Assembly: GCA_964030785.1 (NCBI GenBank)
Contig: OZ034971.1
Location: 46,662,078-46,726,077, forward strand
Origin: Siderastrea siderea
Taxonomy: Eukaryota > Cnidaria > Anthozoa > Scleractinia > Rhizangiidae
Direction of reading: 5' to 3'
Length of the DNA stretch: 64,000 nucleotides
Shown piece after piece: positions 31,894-40,597 of this stretch; the stretch's first letter is position 1, and every line of letters begins with the position of its first letter. Below the pieces are notes generated by a model. It had not been told where the DNA came from. It saw only the letters and a program-made list of their open reading frames with translations, and searched no databases. The position numbers and the translations under genes were made by a program.

Positions 31894-33591
31894 TCATGGC
31901 ACTCTATATTTAACCAACATTAAGAATTTTTCATTAATAAAATTTTGAGAATGTAATTGCACCATTAAAAGACCATTTGGTAGTTCTAAATTAATATCTA
32001 TTGTTTGTTTTTGAGTTGATTGTTTTGAAGTGAAAAGTTTCGCAGGGCCTCTTTTAAATATTTTTAAAGGAATAGGTGTAAATGGACCTCTGATTTTTCT
32101 AAATAATACTGTTATATTTAATATATAGCTTTTTTCTGGAAGGAGTACATTAGCATTACCATTTAATGAAAAAAATGTGTTCCCATTTTTCGTATTTAAA
32201 TACCCATTTATGTAATGAATTGAACCACACAAACGATGTCCGTTTAAAGATAAATCTGTTTCCATCACCATTTTTCCATTCTCAATTACAAAAGCGGTGT
32301 CATAGACACTTGGGTCAACGTTTGAAATTGTTTCTTTTACACCATAAACAATAAGATGTCCAATTGTTAAAAGTGATGGAAAAGTAACTGTACCGTGTAG
32401 ATCGAGATAAATAAATTGTGGAGGTGAGCTACCCCATCGGTGAAAATTGATAACTGTTTTGGTGTACTTCTCGAATGTTTTTGTTGCATAATTAGAAATT
32501 GAAATCGTAGTGCCTTGCACTGCCACACTCAACTCACTCATTTCCGGCGGAAACCATTCAACTACCAAAGTATAGTAACTGACTGGAAGTTTAAAAAGGT
32601 TAAAACCAAGGCGTGACTGGTACTGGTTGGGTGAGCTTTTTTCAAACAAGAGTTTAAGTTGGTAAGCTTTTTTATTAATTTGATGTGGAGAATTGGAAAA
32701 ATCAACAATACCCAAAACCTCGATATTGTTTTCACTCGAAGATTCATCAGTGTCTCCCATCAAGTATCTGAAGGCGTCTCGTTTTTGCCCTGAATTAATG
32801 ATCTGAGATTCATGAATTTTTTGAGTGACAAGATCTCTCATAGTTGTTATTTCATTTTCCATTAACTCAACATTAACTGCGGATTTCGAATTTTTTGAAT
32901 CGGTTTGTAAGTTAACAATTTTATTATTATTTAAATTTAAGTCTCCAGTCATACTGTTAGTGCCATCAAATTTGAGAAAATTTTTTTGTGTGACACTAAG
33001 TCTTTTGTTGACAAACTCTACACTTGTGGCGTCTTTTTGGTTTGATGGAAATTTGAGATTTACAATCGAATTGTTTTTCATATCAATATCAACATTTTTA
33101 TCCAATTTTTTCACAAGCTGATTATCGACATATTTTTTATTTGTTGCTTGATCTGCCTGTAATGGATCTTTTACATTGAAAATTGTATTATTATTCATAT
33201 CAATATTTGCTTCCATTTGTCCACCCTCTTTTTCCGAAAGAAAGATATTTCTCGTGTCCTGATAGTTTATCACTTTTGTCAGATCACCGTGGATAGGATA
33301 AGGATTGCTTTTCAATCGCAAGATACTGTACTTATTTTGCATGTCAATATCAGCAGAACCGCTGACACTACCTTGAGACCCAGGATCACCTTTATCACCT
33401 TTGTCGCCTTTTAGGCCCTGGGGTCCTTGTGGCCCTTTATCACCTTTTGAACCCTTATCGCCTTTATCACCCTTATCGCCTTTATCACCTTTATCGCCTT
33501 TAGGACCAGGTAACCCAGGCAACCCTCTAGGGCCTATCTGACCTTGTCCTTGAGAATCAACATGATTAAGAATACCGTTTGTATAACTCAT
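31894..33591 (-). CDS. Fibre-like virion protein: collagen repeat plus tail-fibre-like shaft
   Basis: 565 codons. Residues 20-75 are an unbroken Gly-X-Y collagen-like repeat (GDKGDKG type). Residues 80-260 hold repeats of the form DMNNNTIFNVKDP followed by ATNKKYVDNQL, the pattern of bacteriophage tail-fibre shafts that fold as trimeric beta structures. The C-terminal 300 residues are beta-rich and probably form the head. The composition suggests a trimeric host-attachment fibre. It is transcribed with the ATPase and membrane protein on the minus strand. The start at 33,591 follows a TATATGAG-like context. The ORF is intact. Confidence 0.8.
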   Translation of the reverse strand: MSYTNGILNHVDSQGQGQIGPRGLPGLPGPKGDKGDKGDKGDKGDKGSKGDKGPQGPQGLKGDKGDKGDPGSQGSVSGSADIDMQNKYSILRLKSNPYPIHGDLTKVINYQDTRNIFLSEKEGGQMEANIDMNNNTIFNVKDPLQADQATNKKYVDNQLVKKLDKNVDIDMKNNSIVNLKFPSNQKDATSVEFVNKRLSVTQKNFLKFDGTNSMTGDLNLNNNKIVNLQTDSKNSKSAVNVELMENEITTMRDLVTQKIHESQIINSGQKRDAFRYLMGDTDESSSENNIEVLGIVDFSNSPHQINKKAYQLKLLFEKSSPNQYQSRLGFNLFKLPVSYYTLVVEWFPPEMSELSVAVQGTTISISNYATKTFEKYTKTVINFHRWGSSPPQFIYLDLHGTVTFPSLLTIGHLIVYGVKETISNVDPSVYDTAFVIENGKMVMETDLSLNGHRLCGSIHYINGYLNTKNGNTFFSLNGNANVLLPEKSYILNITVLFRKIRGPFTPIPLKIFKRGPAKLFTSKQSTQKQTIDINLELPNGLLMVQLHSQNFINEKFLMLVKYRVP

Positions 33592-33602
33592 ATAATATTA
33601 GT

Positions 33603-34244
33603 TTAGATTTTTTCGTCGAAATTTCGGGCTACCTTTTTTTTGACCTTATCAACATACAAAAAACTATATGGATCCTTAGTAGCTTTCTGATAATCTGATT
33701 TATTTATGTTCAGTTCTCGGCAAATCATCGATTGCTCGTTTATAGAAGGAAAATCAAAAACACAAAAATGTGAACTATTCAGTCTTATTGTTTTATCGGT
33801 TCCGTAATAGCTTTGACTCAAATATATACAACAACAATTTTTATTTCTTGAATTGGTGAAGTAGTCTCGTATCCGTTCGTCATTTTTCTTACCTGTATTC
33901 AAATAGTCATCAAATATGATTAATTTTTGGTTTTCATCAGACAAATCTGTCAGAGGGATGATTTCATCGTTACTTGCTTCTATCACGTCATAACCAACCT
34001 CTTTTGATATTGGTTCGAGTGATTTCAACAGATGCTTATATTTGCTTTGTTGGAGATTGCGAGCGTAAAGATATATTTTATCAAAGTATAATAGCCTGTA
34101 TATCATATCAAGCAGAAGGTTTGTTTTACCACCACCAGATGGAGCACAAATAAGCAACCTGAAGCATCGGTTTGGCATGAAACTCTTTAATTGAACAAAA
34201 TCGTTGTTTTCATCATCTTGAATGTCGTAATTTTGAATCTTCAT
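33603..34244 (-). CDS. Genome-packaging ATPase (FtsK/HerA, A32-like)
   Basis: 213 codons. Walker A is APSGGGKT (residues 34-41), Walker B KLIIFDD with a following YLN, and a sensor-like SRNKNCCCIYLSQSYYG. This is the DNA-packaging motor ATPase found in Polintons, adintoviruses, virophages and poxviruses. Length is normal for the family. It ends 11 bases before the fibre start and is divergent from the PPxY protein gene through a symmetric promoter region. The ORF is intact. Confidence 0.9.
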   Translation of the reverse strand: MKIQNYDIQDDENNDFVQLKSFMPNRCFRLLICAPSGGGKTNLLLDMIYRLLYFDKIYLYARNLQQSKYKHLLKSLEPISKEVGYDVIEASNDEIIPLTDLSDENQKLIIFDDYLNTGKKNDERIRDYFTNSRNKNCCCIYLSQSYYGTDKTIRLNSSHFCVFDFPSINEQSMICRELNINKSDYQKATKDPYSFLYVDKVKKKVARNFDEKI

Positions 34245-34374
34245 ATATCATTTGTTTATACAATTTTATACCATGGCGACACGCTATGCGACACGCTATG
34301 CGAGCGTTTTTATATATGATAACCCTAATTTTTCCGAACAAAATACGAAATTTTATGTAAACAAATGATATATG
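34242..34374. promoter_or_regulatory. Symmetric divergent promoter between ATPase and PPxY genes
   Basis: CATATATCATTTGTTTA (34,242-34,258) and TAAACAAATGATATATG (34,358-34,374) are perfect 17-base inverted copies that each include a start codon. The centre has a direct 12-base repeat CGACACGCTATG and AT-rich tracts. Both genes thus share the same TATATG start context and leave almost no 5' leader. Confidence 0.75.
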
Positions 34375-35370
34375 AGTTTACTCAAATGGAAAGAAATGGC
34401 TGAGAAACGATCTGAGCTTGGTAAAAAGATTAACACAGTAAGAGAGACAATAAAACAAAAAACGATATCTGATCAAATGGGTGAAGTTGAGGCAGAGAAA
34501 CTTTTCAAACCTATAACATCAGGATTAAAGGAACTCACATCTCCAAAAATGCCATTGAGAAGATTACCAAAGAAAAAGCGACCTGTTCCAGATTATGGAA
34601 TAGCTATTGATGATGAAGTGCCTGATTATGGATTGGAAGATCTATTTGGTGATCAAGTTCTACCACAAAATGACAAACAATTGGTTCCAAAACCTCCAAG
34701 TTATGAAGATGTCCTTAAGGATTTAGCATCAGGTGAAAAGCAAATGTATATAGATCCAGCATTTATGTATGAACCTGAAGATCTTCCACCTGGATACGAA
34801 GAAGAAGAAGAAGGACCAAATTATAACATTCTGGAGGAAGATTCAATTAACCAAGTTTTGGATGAACTTCAAATTACTAACTATGATGATATAGAATCAC
34901 GACTTCAAGAAGAAGAAATGAATGACCAAAAAAGGAAATCTTATCTGAAAAAAATCTTGAAGATAGCTAAAGAGAAACGGCATAAACTAAATGGCTATTC
35001 GACTGATATCACTAAAAAATTAAATAGTGGTTCAATCACTGAAGCTGAGGCTCAATATCGAAGAAAAATTATTCAAGATACAAGAAAGGTTCTTACTGAT
35101 TATATCAATTACAATGATCAAAGATTAAAAAATATTAAAGGATCTGGTTTGAAGAAAAAAACAAAAAAAGGTGGACAGATAATGTTTTTCAATAATCCAA
35201 CAGAAATGATGAAAAAACTTGAACTGATTATCGGATCAAAGGTTGCTGGTAATAATAGCATAGAGCTAAGAAACACAGGTGTTGCACTTCTCGACATCTT
35301 GTTGAAAAACTCTATTTTGAACAGGTCGCAATATAATAAAATATACAAAAACTATTTTAGTCTAAACTAA
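34372..35370 (+). CDS. Virion protein with two PPxY late-domain motifs
   Basis: 332 codons. PPSY at residues 108-111 and PPGY at 139-142 are followed by acidic runs (EDV, EEEEE). PPxY motifs bind WW domains of Nedd4-type ubiquitin ligases; adenovirus protein VI uses such a motif for intracellular transport. A Gly motif IKGSG at 255-259 fits the adenovirus-type protease consensus (M/I/L)xGx-G. The first in a plus-strand run ending with penton, minor protein and major capsid protein. Exact homology is not established, but a minor capsid or pVI-like role is likely. Confidence 0.65.
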   Translation: MSLLKWKEMAEKRSELGKKINTVRETIKQKTISDQMGEVEAEKLFKPITSGLKELTSPKMPLRRLPKKKRPVPDYGIAIDDEVPDYGLEDLFGDQVLPQNDKQLVPKPPSYEDVLKDLASGEKQMYIDPAFMYEPEDLPPGYEEEEEGPNYNILEEDSINQVLDELQITNYDDIESRLQEEEMNDQKRKSYLKKILKIAKEKRHKLNGYSTDITKKLNSGSITEAEAQYRRKIIQDTRKVLTDYINYNDQRLKNIKGSGLKKKTKKGGQIMFFNNPTEMMKKLELIIGSKVAGNNSIELRNTGVALLDILLKNSILNRSQYNKIYKNYFSLN

Positions 35371-35378
35371 TCATATAA

Positions 35379-36140
35379 ATGAATAGACAACTTGTATTAT
35401 CCAGTCATACAGTAAAAAACCAAAATGGTAATAAACCATCGGATTTCACAATCAAATACAGTAATCCGATAATACTAGATTCAAACAGACAATATGAAAT
35501 CGGCCTAGACCGAATTATTTCAATGTCATTTACTTGGTTTAATGTGACTAAAGAACTCAATAATCAGAAAATAAGATATTCGACAGATAGTGGTGCTAAT
35601 TGGACGGAAATTATATTCAACCCTGGAGTATGGAATTACATTGATTTTGACAATTTAATCAAAGAAAAAACAAAAACAGGGACCTCATCAAACCCTCAAT
35701 ATCCAATCACTCTGGAGTTTAACGATACTGTATTCAGGACAATAATAACACTAGCCTCAAATTACAGATTAGATCTTACTCAAAGTAATTTTAATGATCT
35801 TATTGGTTTCAATAAAAAGATTCTAACAAGTAGTGTAAATGTTGGAGATTACATTCCTAATCTCTCACAAGACAGAGAAATATTGAATGTTCATTGTGAT
35901 TTGATAAGTGACAATCTTGTCGATGGTGAAGAGTCAGATATTATATATAGTTTCCGTACCTCAACTCTCACCCCGAGTTATAGTTTCACACAAGAGCCTC
36001 GACGAGTTCAGTACAACCCGTGTAATAAAAATACGATCAATAAAATAAGAATTTATATCACAGATGGTAAGAGGAGAATCATCGATCTTAATCATAGTGA
36101 CACTTCATTCAGTTTGATTTTAAGAGAGAAGAGAGATTAA
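35379..36140 (+). CDS. Penton / minor capsid protein (single jelly-roll)
   Basis: 253 codons. The beta-rich sequence begins RQLVLSSHTVKNQNG and ends with IRIYITDGKRRIIDLNHSDTSFSLILREKR, the end pattern of Polinton and adintovirus penton proteins (vertex protein). It sits 8 bases after the PPxY gene, with start ATG at 35,379 in ATCATATAAATG. It closes five-fold vertices of an icosahedral shell. The ORF is intact. Confidence 0.8.
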   Translation: MNRQLVLSSHTVKNQNGNKPSDFTIKYSNPIILDSNRQYEIGLDRIISMSFTWFNVTKELNNQKIRYSTDSGANWTEIIFNPGVWNYIDFDNLIKEKTKTGTSSNPQYPITLEFNDTVFRTIITLASNYRLDLTQSNFNDLIGFNKKILTSSVNVGDYIPNLSQDREILNVHCDLISDNLVDGEESDIIYSFRTSTLTPSYSFTQEPRRVQYNPCNKNTINKIRIYITDGKRRIIDLNHSDTSFSLILREKRD

Positions 36141-36158
36141 TCTAACTAATAGTTATAT

Positions 36159-36527
36159 ATGTCGTCGTATGAATACAAGCGTATTTATCATCCAAAACTT
36201 GGACGATTTGTTTATGAACATAAAGGATCTGGGATCATTGTTGACAACATTTTCAAACCGGTTGGAAGGGTGTTAAGTAAAGTTCCAGAAATGGTTTTAA
36301 AACCTTTTGCCAAAAAAGCGCTTGAATCTGGTATTTCACATGCTGGAGACAAACTGGGAAAAAAAGCAGCTGAAAAAAGCGGAGAGCTTATTATGAGAAA
36401 ATTACACGGTTCAACTAAACAATCAATGAATAAAACCATGAAACCAACCAAACCTACTAAACCAAAACAAGAAGATTACAACACAATTCTGAATAGACTT
36501 ATATCTGGTACTGGATTAAGACGATAA
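36159..36527 (+). CDS. Small basic virion protein, pX/core-like
   Basis: 122 codons, strongly basic. The N-terminus YEYKRIYHPKLGRFVY is followed by HKGSGI, a long amphipathic helix (KPFAKKALESGISHAGDKL) and ends ISGTGLRR. The ISGTG matches the adenain site consensus. The placement between penton and major capsid genes and the composition fit a minor or core protein. Family not identified with certainty. Start in GTTATATATG. Confidence 0.55.
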   Translation: MSSYEYKRIYHPKLGRFVYEHKGSGIIVDNIFKPVGRVLSKVPEMVLKPFAKKALESGISHAGDKLGKKAAEKSGELIMRKLHGSTKQSMNKTMKPTKPTKPKQEDYNTILNRLISGTGLRR

Positions 36528-36626
36528 AATGTTATTAAAAAGTGAATTTTATCCAATTATAAATAGACTAGCAAGTGGGAAATGGTTTATATAAAAAGTG
36601 AATTTTATCTAAACTATCAATATATA

Positions 36627-37913
36627 ATGAGTTTCAGAACAAGTGATAATTTACAAAGATATGAATACGTTCGTTTCCATTTGGACAATGTCATTGAGCA
36701 ACCTGCTAACAATCAATCACAGAAAAAGACGGGTTACAGATTCACAATCAACGATAGGTCGACTATGTTCGATTTTTTCAATGGGTTTTTCGAAGTGACA
36801 AAAGAGCTTCAAAAAAAGGCAGATGGTACTGGATATGCTCAAGCGAATCGCACCATGATAAACGGATCTTCTAGTTTGATCAAACATATGGTTATTAAAA
36901 GCTCGGGTAAAATAGTATACGAGAGTGATAATTTACATAGAATTACGAATGTTAAAAATTTACTCGAATATAGTGATGATTTTAGTAGATCCGTTGGAAA
37001 GAATTCGTTCTGGTATCTTGATACTGATGGAACAACAGCAGATACTAATACAGGTTTCGAGGCCCGTCGTATTTTAACCCAGGCTCATCAGAATAACGGC
37101 GGCGGAGGAGCTAAATCGATTAACGAGATGATACCGTTGAACCGATACAGTTTTTTCCAAGAATTAGAAAAAAAAAAGTTGCCCCCAATGCAGCTCGCAT
37201 TTGAACTTACACTTAACGAAGACAGTGAAATGATTCACATGGCAAACGGCACAGACGCTGGTCGTGTTGTAGTAAAGAGATTGTATCTTTGGCTCCCTAG
37301 ATTAATCCCAAAAGACAGCATGTATAGTAATTTCGTTTCAGAGTTTCTTAAGCCAACAACCTGGACATATATGCGAGATCTCTACAATCAGTCAGCAAAT
37401 ACCAGAGCTATTCAGAATATGTTTCAAATCAGTCCAGCTATCGACAACGTTAAACACGTTTTTATATATCTCCAGCGGACAGACGGACCAAATAATGATG
37501 AATCCGAGAGAAGTCCGTATTTGTTTGACACTTTCAAGTTGAATGCTGCTGACGCTAATAGCTCTCTCTCGAGTTGTCGTTTAGAATATGGAAACAACAC
37601 GTTCTATCCCGAACTAGAATACGATGCAGATTCTAAAATCAGGATATTCAATGATCTCATGAGTTATGCATTTCGTAAAAATGATTACAATTCTGGGACA
37701 CAACTTAATGTATCTAATTTTAGTAGTTTGTACGGATTAATATATTTCGATTTGACATATCAAAAAGAGGTAGTGACAAGAGATCCTAAACAGTTGATTC
37801 TCCATTATCGTCTCAATGTAGCCCCAACAGCAAACGTCCGAGCTCATAGCATCGTATTTTACGAGAGTGAGGTTGTTGTTAAGACAGTTGGAAACGAATT
37901 GATGATAGTTTAA
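36627..37913 (+). CDS. Major capsid protein (double jelly-roll)
   Basis: 428 codons from the ATG at 36,627, chosen because it sits in AATATATAATG like the other genes. An upstream in-frame ATG at 36,582 would add 15 residues. The N-terminus (RTSDNLQRYEYVRFHLDNV) and internal blocks such as IPLNRYSFFQELEKKKLPPMQL and the C-terminal IYFDLTYQKE, LHYRLNVAP match the style of Polinton capsid proteins. It forms the hexon-like trimers of the shell. Sequence assignment rests on position, size and style. The ORF is intact. Confidence 0.8.
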   Translation: MSFRTSDNLQRYEYVRFHLDNVIEQPANNQSQKKTGYRFTINDRSTMFDFFNGFFEVTKELQKKADGTGYAQANRTMINGSSSLIKHMVIKSSGKIVYESDNLHRITNVKNLLEYSDDFSRSVGKNSFWYLDTDGTTADTNTGFEARRILTQAHQNNGGGGAKSINEMIPLNRYSFFQELEKKKLPPMQLAFELTLNEDSEMIHMANGTDAGRVVVKRLYLWLPRLIPKDSMYSNFVSEFLKPTTWTYMRDLYNQSANTRAIQNMFQISPAIDNVKHVFIYLQRTDGPNNDESERSPYLFDTFKLNAADANSSLSSCRLEYGNNTFYPELEYDADSKIRIFNDLMSYAFRKNDYNSGTQLNVSNFSSLYGLIYFDLTYQKEVVTRDPKQLILHYRLNVAPTANVRAHSIVFYESEVVVKTVGNELMIV

Positions 37914-37990
37914 ATGAATAAGTTTTTTAACATTTATGAAAATTTAAATGAATATGTTTTTTAAAACAGAATTTATCTAACATATAATAT

Positions 37991-38855
37991 ATGACACAAC
38001 TATACGAAATAACAGTTAGATTATCGCCAAACCAGAAAAAGAATCTTAGTAAAGCGTACGTATCATAAAAGAGAAACAATAGTTCTAAGGCTCACAAAGG
38101 ACTCTCTATCTGGGAATGACACACTTTATGTTCCATTAAACATTGTAAAAAGATTGGAAAAAAATCGGAAACTTAAGAAAGGGATGGACATTAAACTTTC
38201 TAAAACAAACATACAAAAGCAAGTGGGGGGCTCTCTTCTGTCTACAGTTTTGACGCTTGGAAGATCTTTTGGTCCAACGATTGCTAAGACTCTTGGATTG
38301 TCAGCTTTGGGAGGTTTAGCATCTGAAGGAGCATCTCAGATTGTTAAGAAGATATCCGGAAAAGGTGTTCAAACCGGTGGGTTCCTCATACCACAAAATA
38401 AAATCGATCAGTTGATAACATATAAACATCTTTTAACAACCAAACAAAAGAAGGATATATTAAATGCTCTACAAACCGGTTCTGGTGTTCATATAAAACC
38501 AACAAAAGTACAAACAGGTGGGTTCTTAGGTACTCTTCTCGCATCAATTGGAGTCCCTTTAGCTATTGAGGCAATAAAGAAGATGACTGGTAAAGGTGCC
38601 CCTCAGATGGGACAGCCTAAACAAAGACCACCCAGATCTATACCAAAACCAACTACTGTTAACAATCAAGATGGTGGTTTGTTAGTCCCAATGTATAGAA
38701 CACCGCCTTTTTATGGAAATTGGCCTGATCAAACATTAGGTATGGGAATTTTAAAAAAAAGCTCCAAAAAAAAAGCTCAGAAAAAGGGCAAAGGTCTACT
38801 ATTAGGCAAAAACTCACCATTCAAAAACGTCCCTCTTCTAAACATTCTATTGTAA
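37991..38855 (+). pseudogene. Gly-rich virion protein gene, frame broken near 38,060
   Basis: The gene starts at 37,991 in ATAATATATG and reads 25 codons (beginning MTQLYEITVRLSPNQKK) to a stop at 38,066-38,068. The rest lies in the +1 frame and continues to 38,855. The C-terminal part is rich in Gly and hydrophobic residues, with repeats of the form VQTGGFL and motifs ISGKG and MTGKG that fit the adenain-type consensus. Such proteins follow the capsid gene in cnidarian-type Polintons; a membrane-active or internal capsid role is inferred. Its end overlaps the protease frame. Confidence 0.7.
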
Positions 38856-38881
38856 AACCAAAATTTCATCAAAATATTCCT

Positions 38882-39313
38882 TTGTCAAATTATGATTTAA
38901 TAAAATGGTGTAAATATCTGAATATCCCAATTAATGATGTATTGTCAAGAGATGAAAATGTTCCTCACAATCATAGACAGGCTCTATTCATTTACAATCT
39001 TGAACCGAGTTATATGTCAGGGAGTCATTGGGTGGCTACTTATGTTAAGGACAAAGTCATCAATTACTTTGATAGCTTTGGTTTGCCTCCCTTCCAAGAA
39101 ATTGTCAATCATGCGAGAAAAAAGAATTTAACATTGCTTCATCAGAACAATCAAATACAAAATTTACTAACGACAACATGCGGTTACTTCTGTTTATACT
39201 TTTTGAATGAGATGAATAAGGGCAAATCATATTTTGATCTGTTGGAAGTGTTTAATATATACGATACGACGAAGAATGAGAAATTCTTAGAACAGTATTT
39301 CAAAAATATCTAA
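38882..39313 (+). CDS. Adenain-type cysteine protease (C5/Ulp1 fold)
   Basis: About 143 codons. The catalytic triad is visible as His in SGSHWVATYV (residue 49), Asp in NYFDSFG (64) and Cys in TTTCGYFCLYF (100), with the oxyanion Gln at 93. This is the maturation protease of adenoviruses and Polintons. There is no ATG at its head: the frame is open leftwards to 38,729 inside the preceding gene, in the -1 frame, and that overlap contains A-rich heptamers (38,753-38,759 and 38,768-38,774). Expression by -1 frameshifting from the preceding gene, or loss of the start codon, are both possible. Confidence 0.85.
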   Translation: MSNYDLIKWCKYLNIPINDVLSRDENVPHNHRQALFIYNLEPSYMSGSHWVATYVKDKVINYFDSFGLPPFQEIVNHARKKNLTLLHQNNQIQNLLTTTCGYFCLYFLNEMNKGKSYFDLLEVFNIYDTTKNEKFLEQYFKNI

Positions 39314-39324
39314 CTCATACATAT

Positions 39325-39726
39325 ATGAGATCATATTGCGTGAAACAAAAAAAGGTCACAGAATGTGTACCCGGGAGTGAACGATATGAAAAGGCTAAAA
39401 ATGGGAGGCTTATGCTTAAATGCAAATGCTCTGAATGCGGAATCACTAAGACAAAATTCGTTAAAAGCCAAAAGGGAGGTGAAAATCCATTAGGCAAAGC
39501 TTTGAAAGCTGCAGAATTGGCTGAAAAGGCTGTTCGAAAAATAATTCCATCAACCAACCATGTATTTGACCGATATTGGTCTGGTGATATCTTGAAAGGT
39601 GCTTTCACAGGGCCAACAGGTATAACAAGCAAGAAATTCTGGACTAAACCAAAGAAGGGTACTGTTATGCGTTTGGTGAAAAATCCGAAAACTGGTAAAT
39701 ATGAGAATGTGTACGTCGAACCTTAA
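39325..39726 (+). CDS. DUF5679-like zinc-ribbon protein
   Basis: 133 codons. The N-terminal 47 residues contain four Cys (YCV, TECV, CKCSEC) in the arrangement of DUF5679-type zinc ribbons, then a Gly/Lys-rich linker (QKGGENPLGKAL) and a unique C-terminus with FDRYWSGDILKG. The first 47 codons and the TATATG start context are almost identical to those at 39,747, so the two genes share a duplicated head. Function unknown, perhaps a virion component. Confidence 0.65.
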   Translation: MRSYCVKQKKVTECVPGSERYEKAKNGRLMLKCKCSECGITKTKFVKSQKGGENPLGKALKAAELAEKAVRKIIPSTNHVFDRYWSGDILKGAFTGPTGITSKKFWTKPKKGTVMRLVKNPKTGKYENVYVEP

Positions 39727-39746
39727 TCTAATCTAATCATATATAT

Positions 39747-40597
39747 ATGAGATCATATTGCGTGAAACAAAAAAAGGTCACAGAATGTGTACCTGGGAGT
39801 GAACGATATGAAAAGGCTAAAAATGGGAGGCTTATGCTTAAATGTAAATGCTCTGAATGCGGAATAACTAAGACTAAATTCGTTAAACAGGCGGGAAACG
39901 GGCTGGCCCGTCGAAAGGGGCGGGCGTACTAGATACAGTAGCATCAACTGGTACTGATTTATTGATTCACCACAGTATTCCTTGGCTGGGAAAAAAGGCT
40001 GTTGAAATGGGAAGATATTATGGATCAGAAGCCTTGAGAAACCCAAAACTGCAGAAAAAGGCTATCGATTATGCTCTGGATAAGTTGAATCCAATGATTC
40101 AGAATGTTGGAAGTCAAGCTCTTGATCAATTATCTACTAAAATCAGACCAAATAGAAAGTATAAAACCGACAGAAAGGATTTGGATGGCGCTGGTGTTGA
40201 TATACATAAACTAATTGGGAAAATACCGAAACCAAAAGCTGGATGGACTCCTGGAAAGTATAAATACATGGGACCATACAACCCTCTCGATAAACAGTTA
40301 GAGTATGATAGGAACACTGGAGAGGTCACCAAGTGGCACGTACAACCTTACAATAAAGTGGATGAAATAGCAGCTCATCATGATATTTGTTATGATATGG
40401 GGAAAAACAAAGGTGAATGTGACAAACAAATGGTTAAGTCACTTGATATGATTCCTTATGGCCAGATGCCAAAATGGGGTCAAACCGCTCGGTTCTTGAT
40501 TAACGCGAAGGAGAAACTTGGTCTCGGTGTAAAAACAGGAAGGAAGACAAAAAACGGAAAAGGCCGTCGAGTGAAGAAAACTGGCAAGAAAAATTAG
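39747..40597 (+). pseudogene. Zinc-ribbon plus phospholipase A2-like protein, frame broken near 39,920
   Basis: The zinc-ribbon head (39,747 on) reads to a stop at 39,930-39,932. The -1 frame then carries the main domain to 40,597. That domain shows a calcium-loop pattern GPYNPLDK and the catalytic pair HHDICYD, as in parvovirus-type capsid PLA2 domains that help virions leave endosomes. Its C-terminus is basic. The switch lies at a G/A run (39,914-39,924, AAAGGGG), so either a one-base indel or frameshifting could explain it. LDGAG upstream of the PLA2 core fits the adenain consensus. The end overlaps the integrase frame. Confidence 0.75.

Noticed and set aside
31894..33591. Host collagen gene
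   Set aside because: Only about 18 Gly-X-Y triplets, no introns, and the rest is fibre-like; it sits inside the Polinton borders between viral-type genes.
39914..39924. Programmed -1 frameshift between zinc ribbon and PLA2
   Set aside because: The heptamer A AAG GGG fits the phase but GGG is a poor slip codon, and a one-base indel in a G-run is simpler; left as a broken gene.
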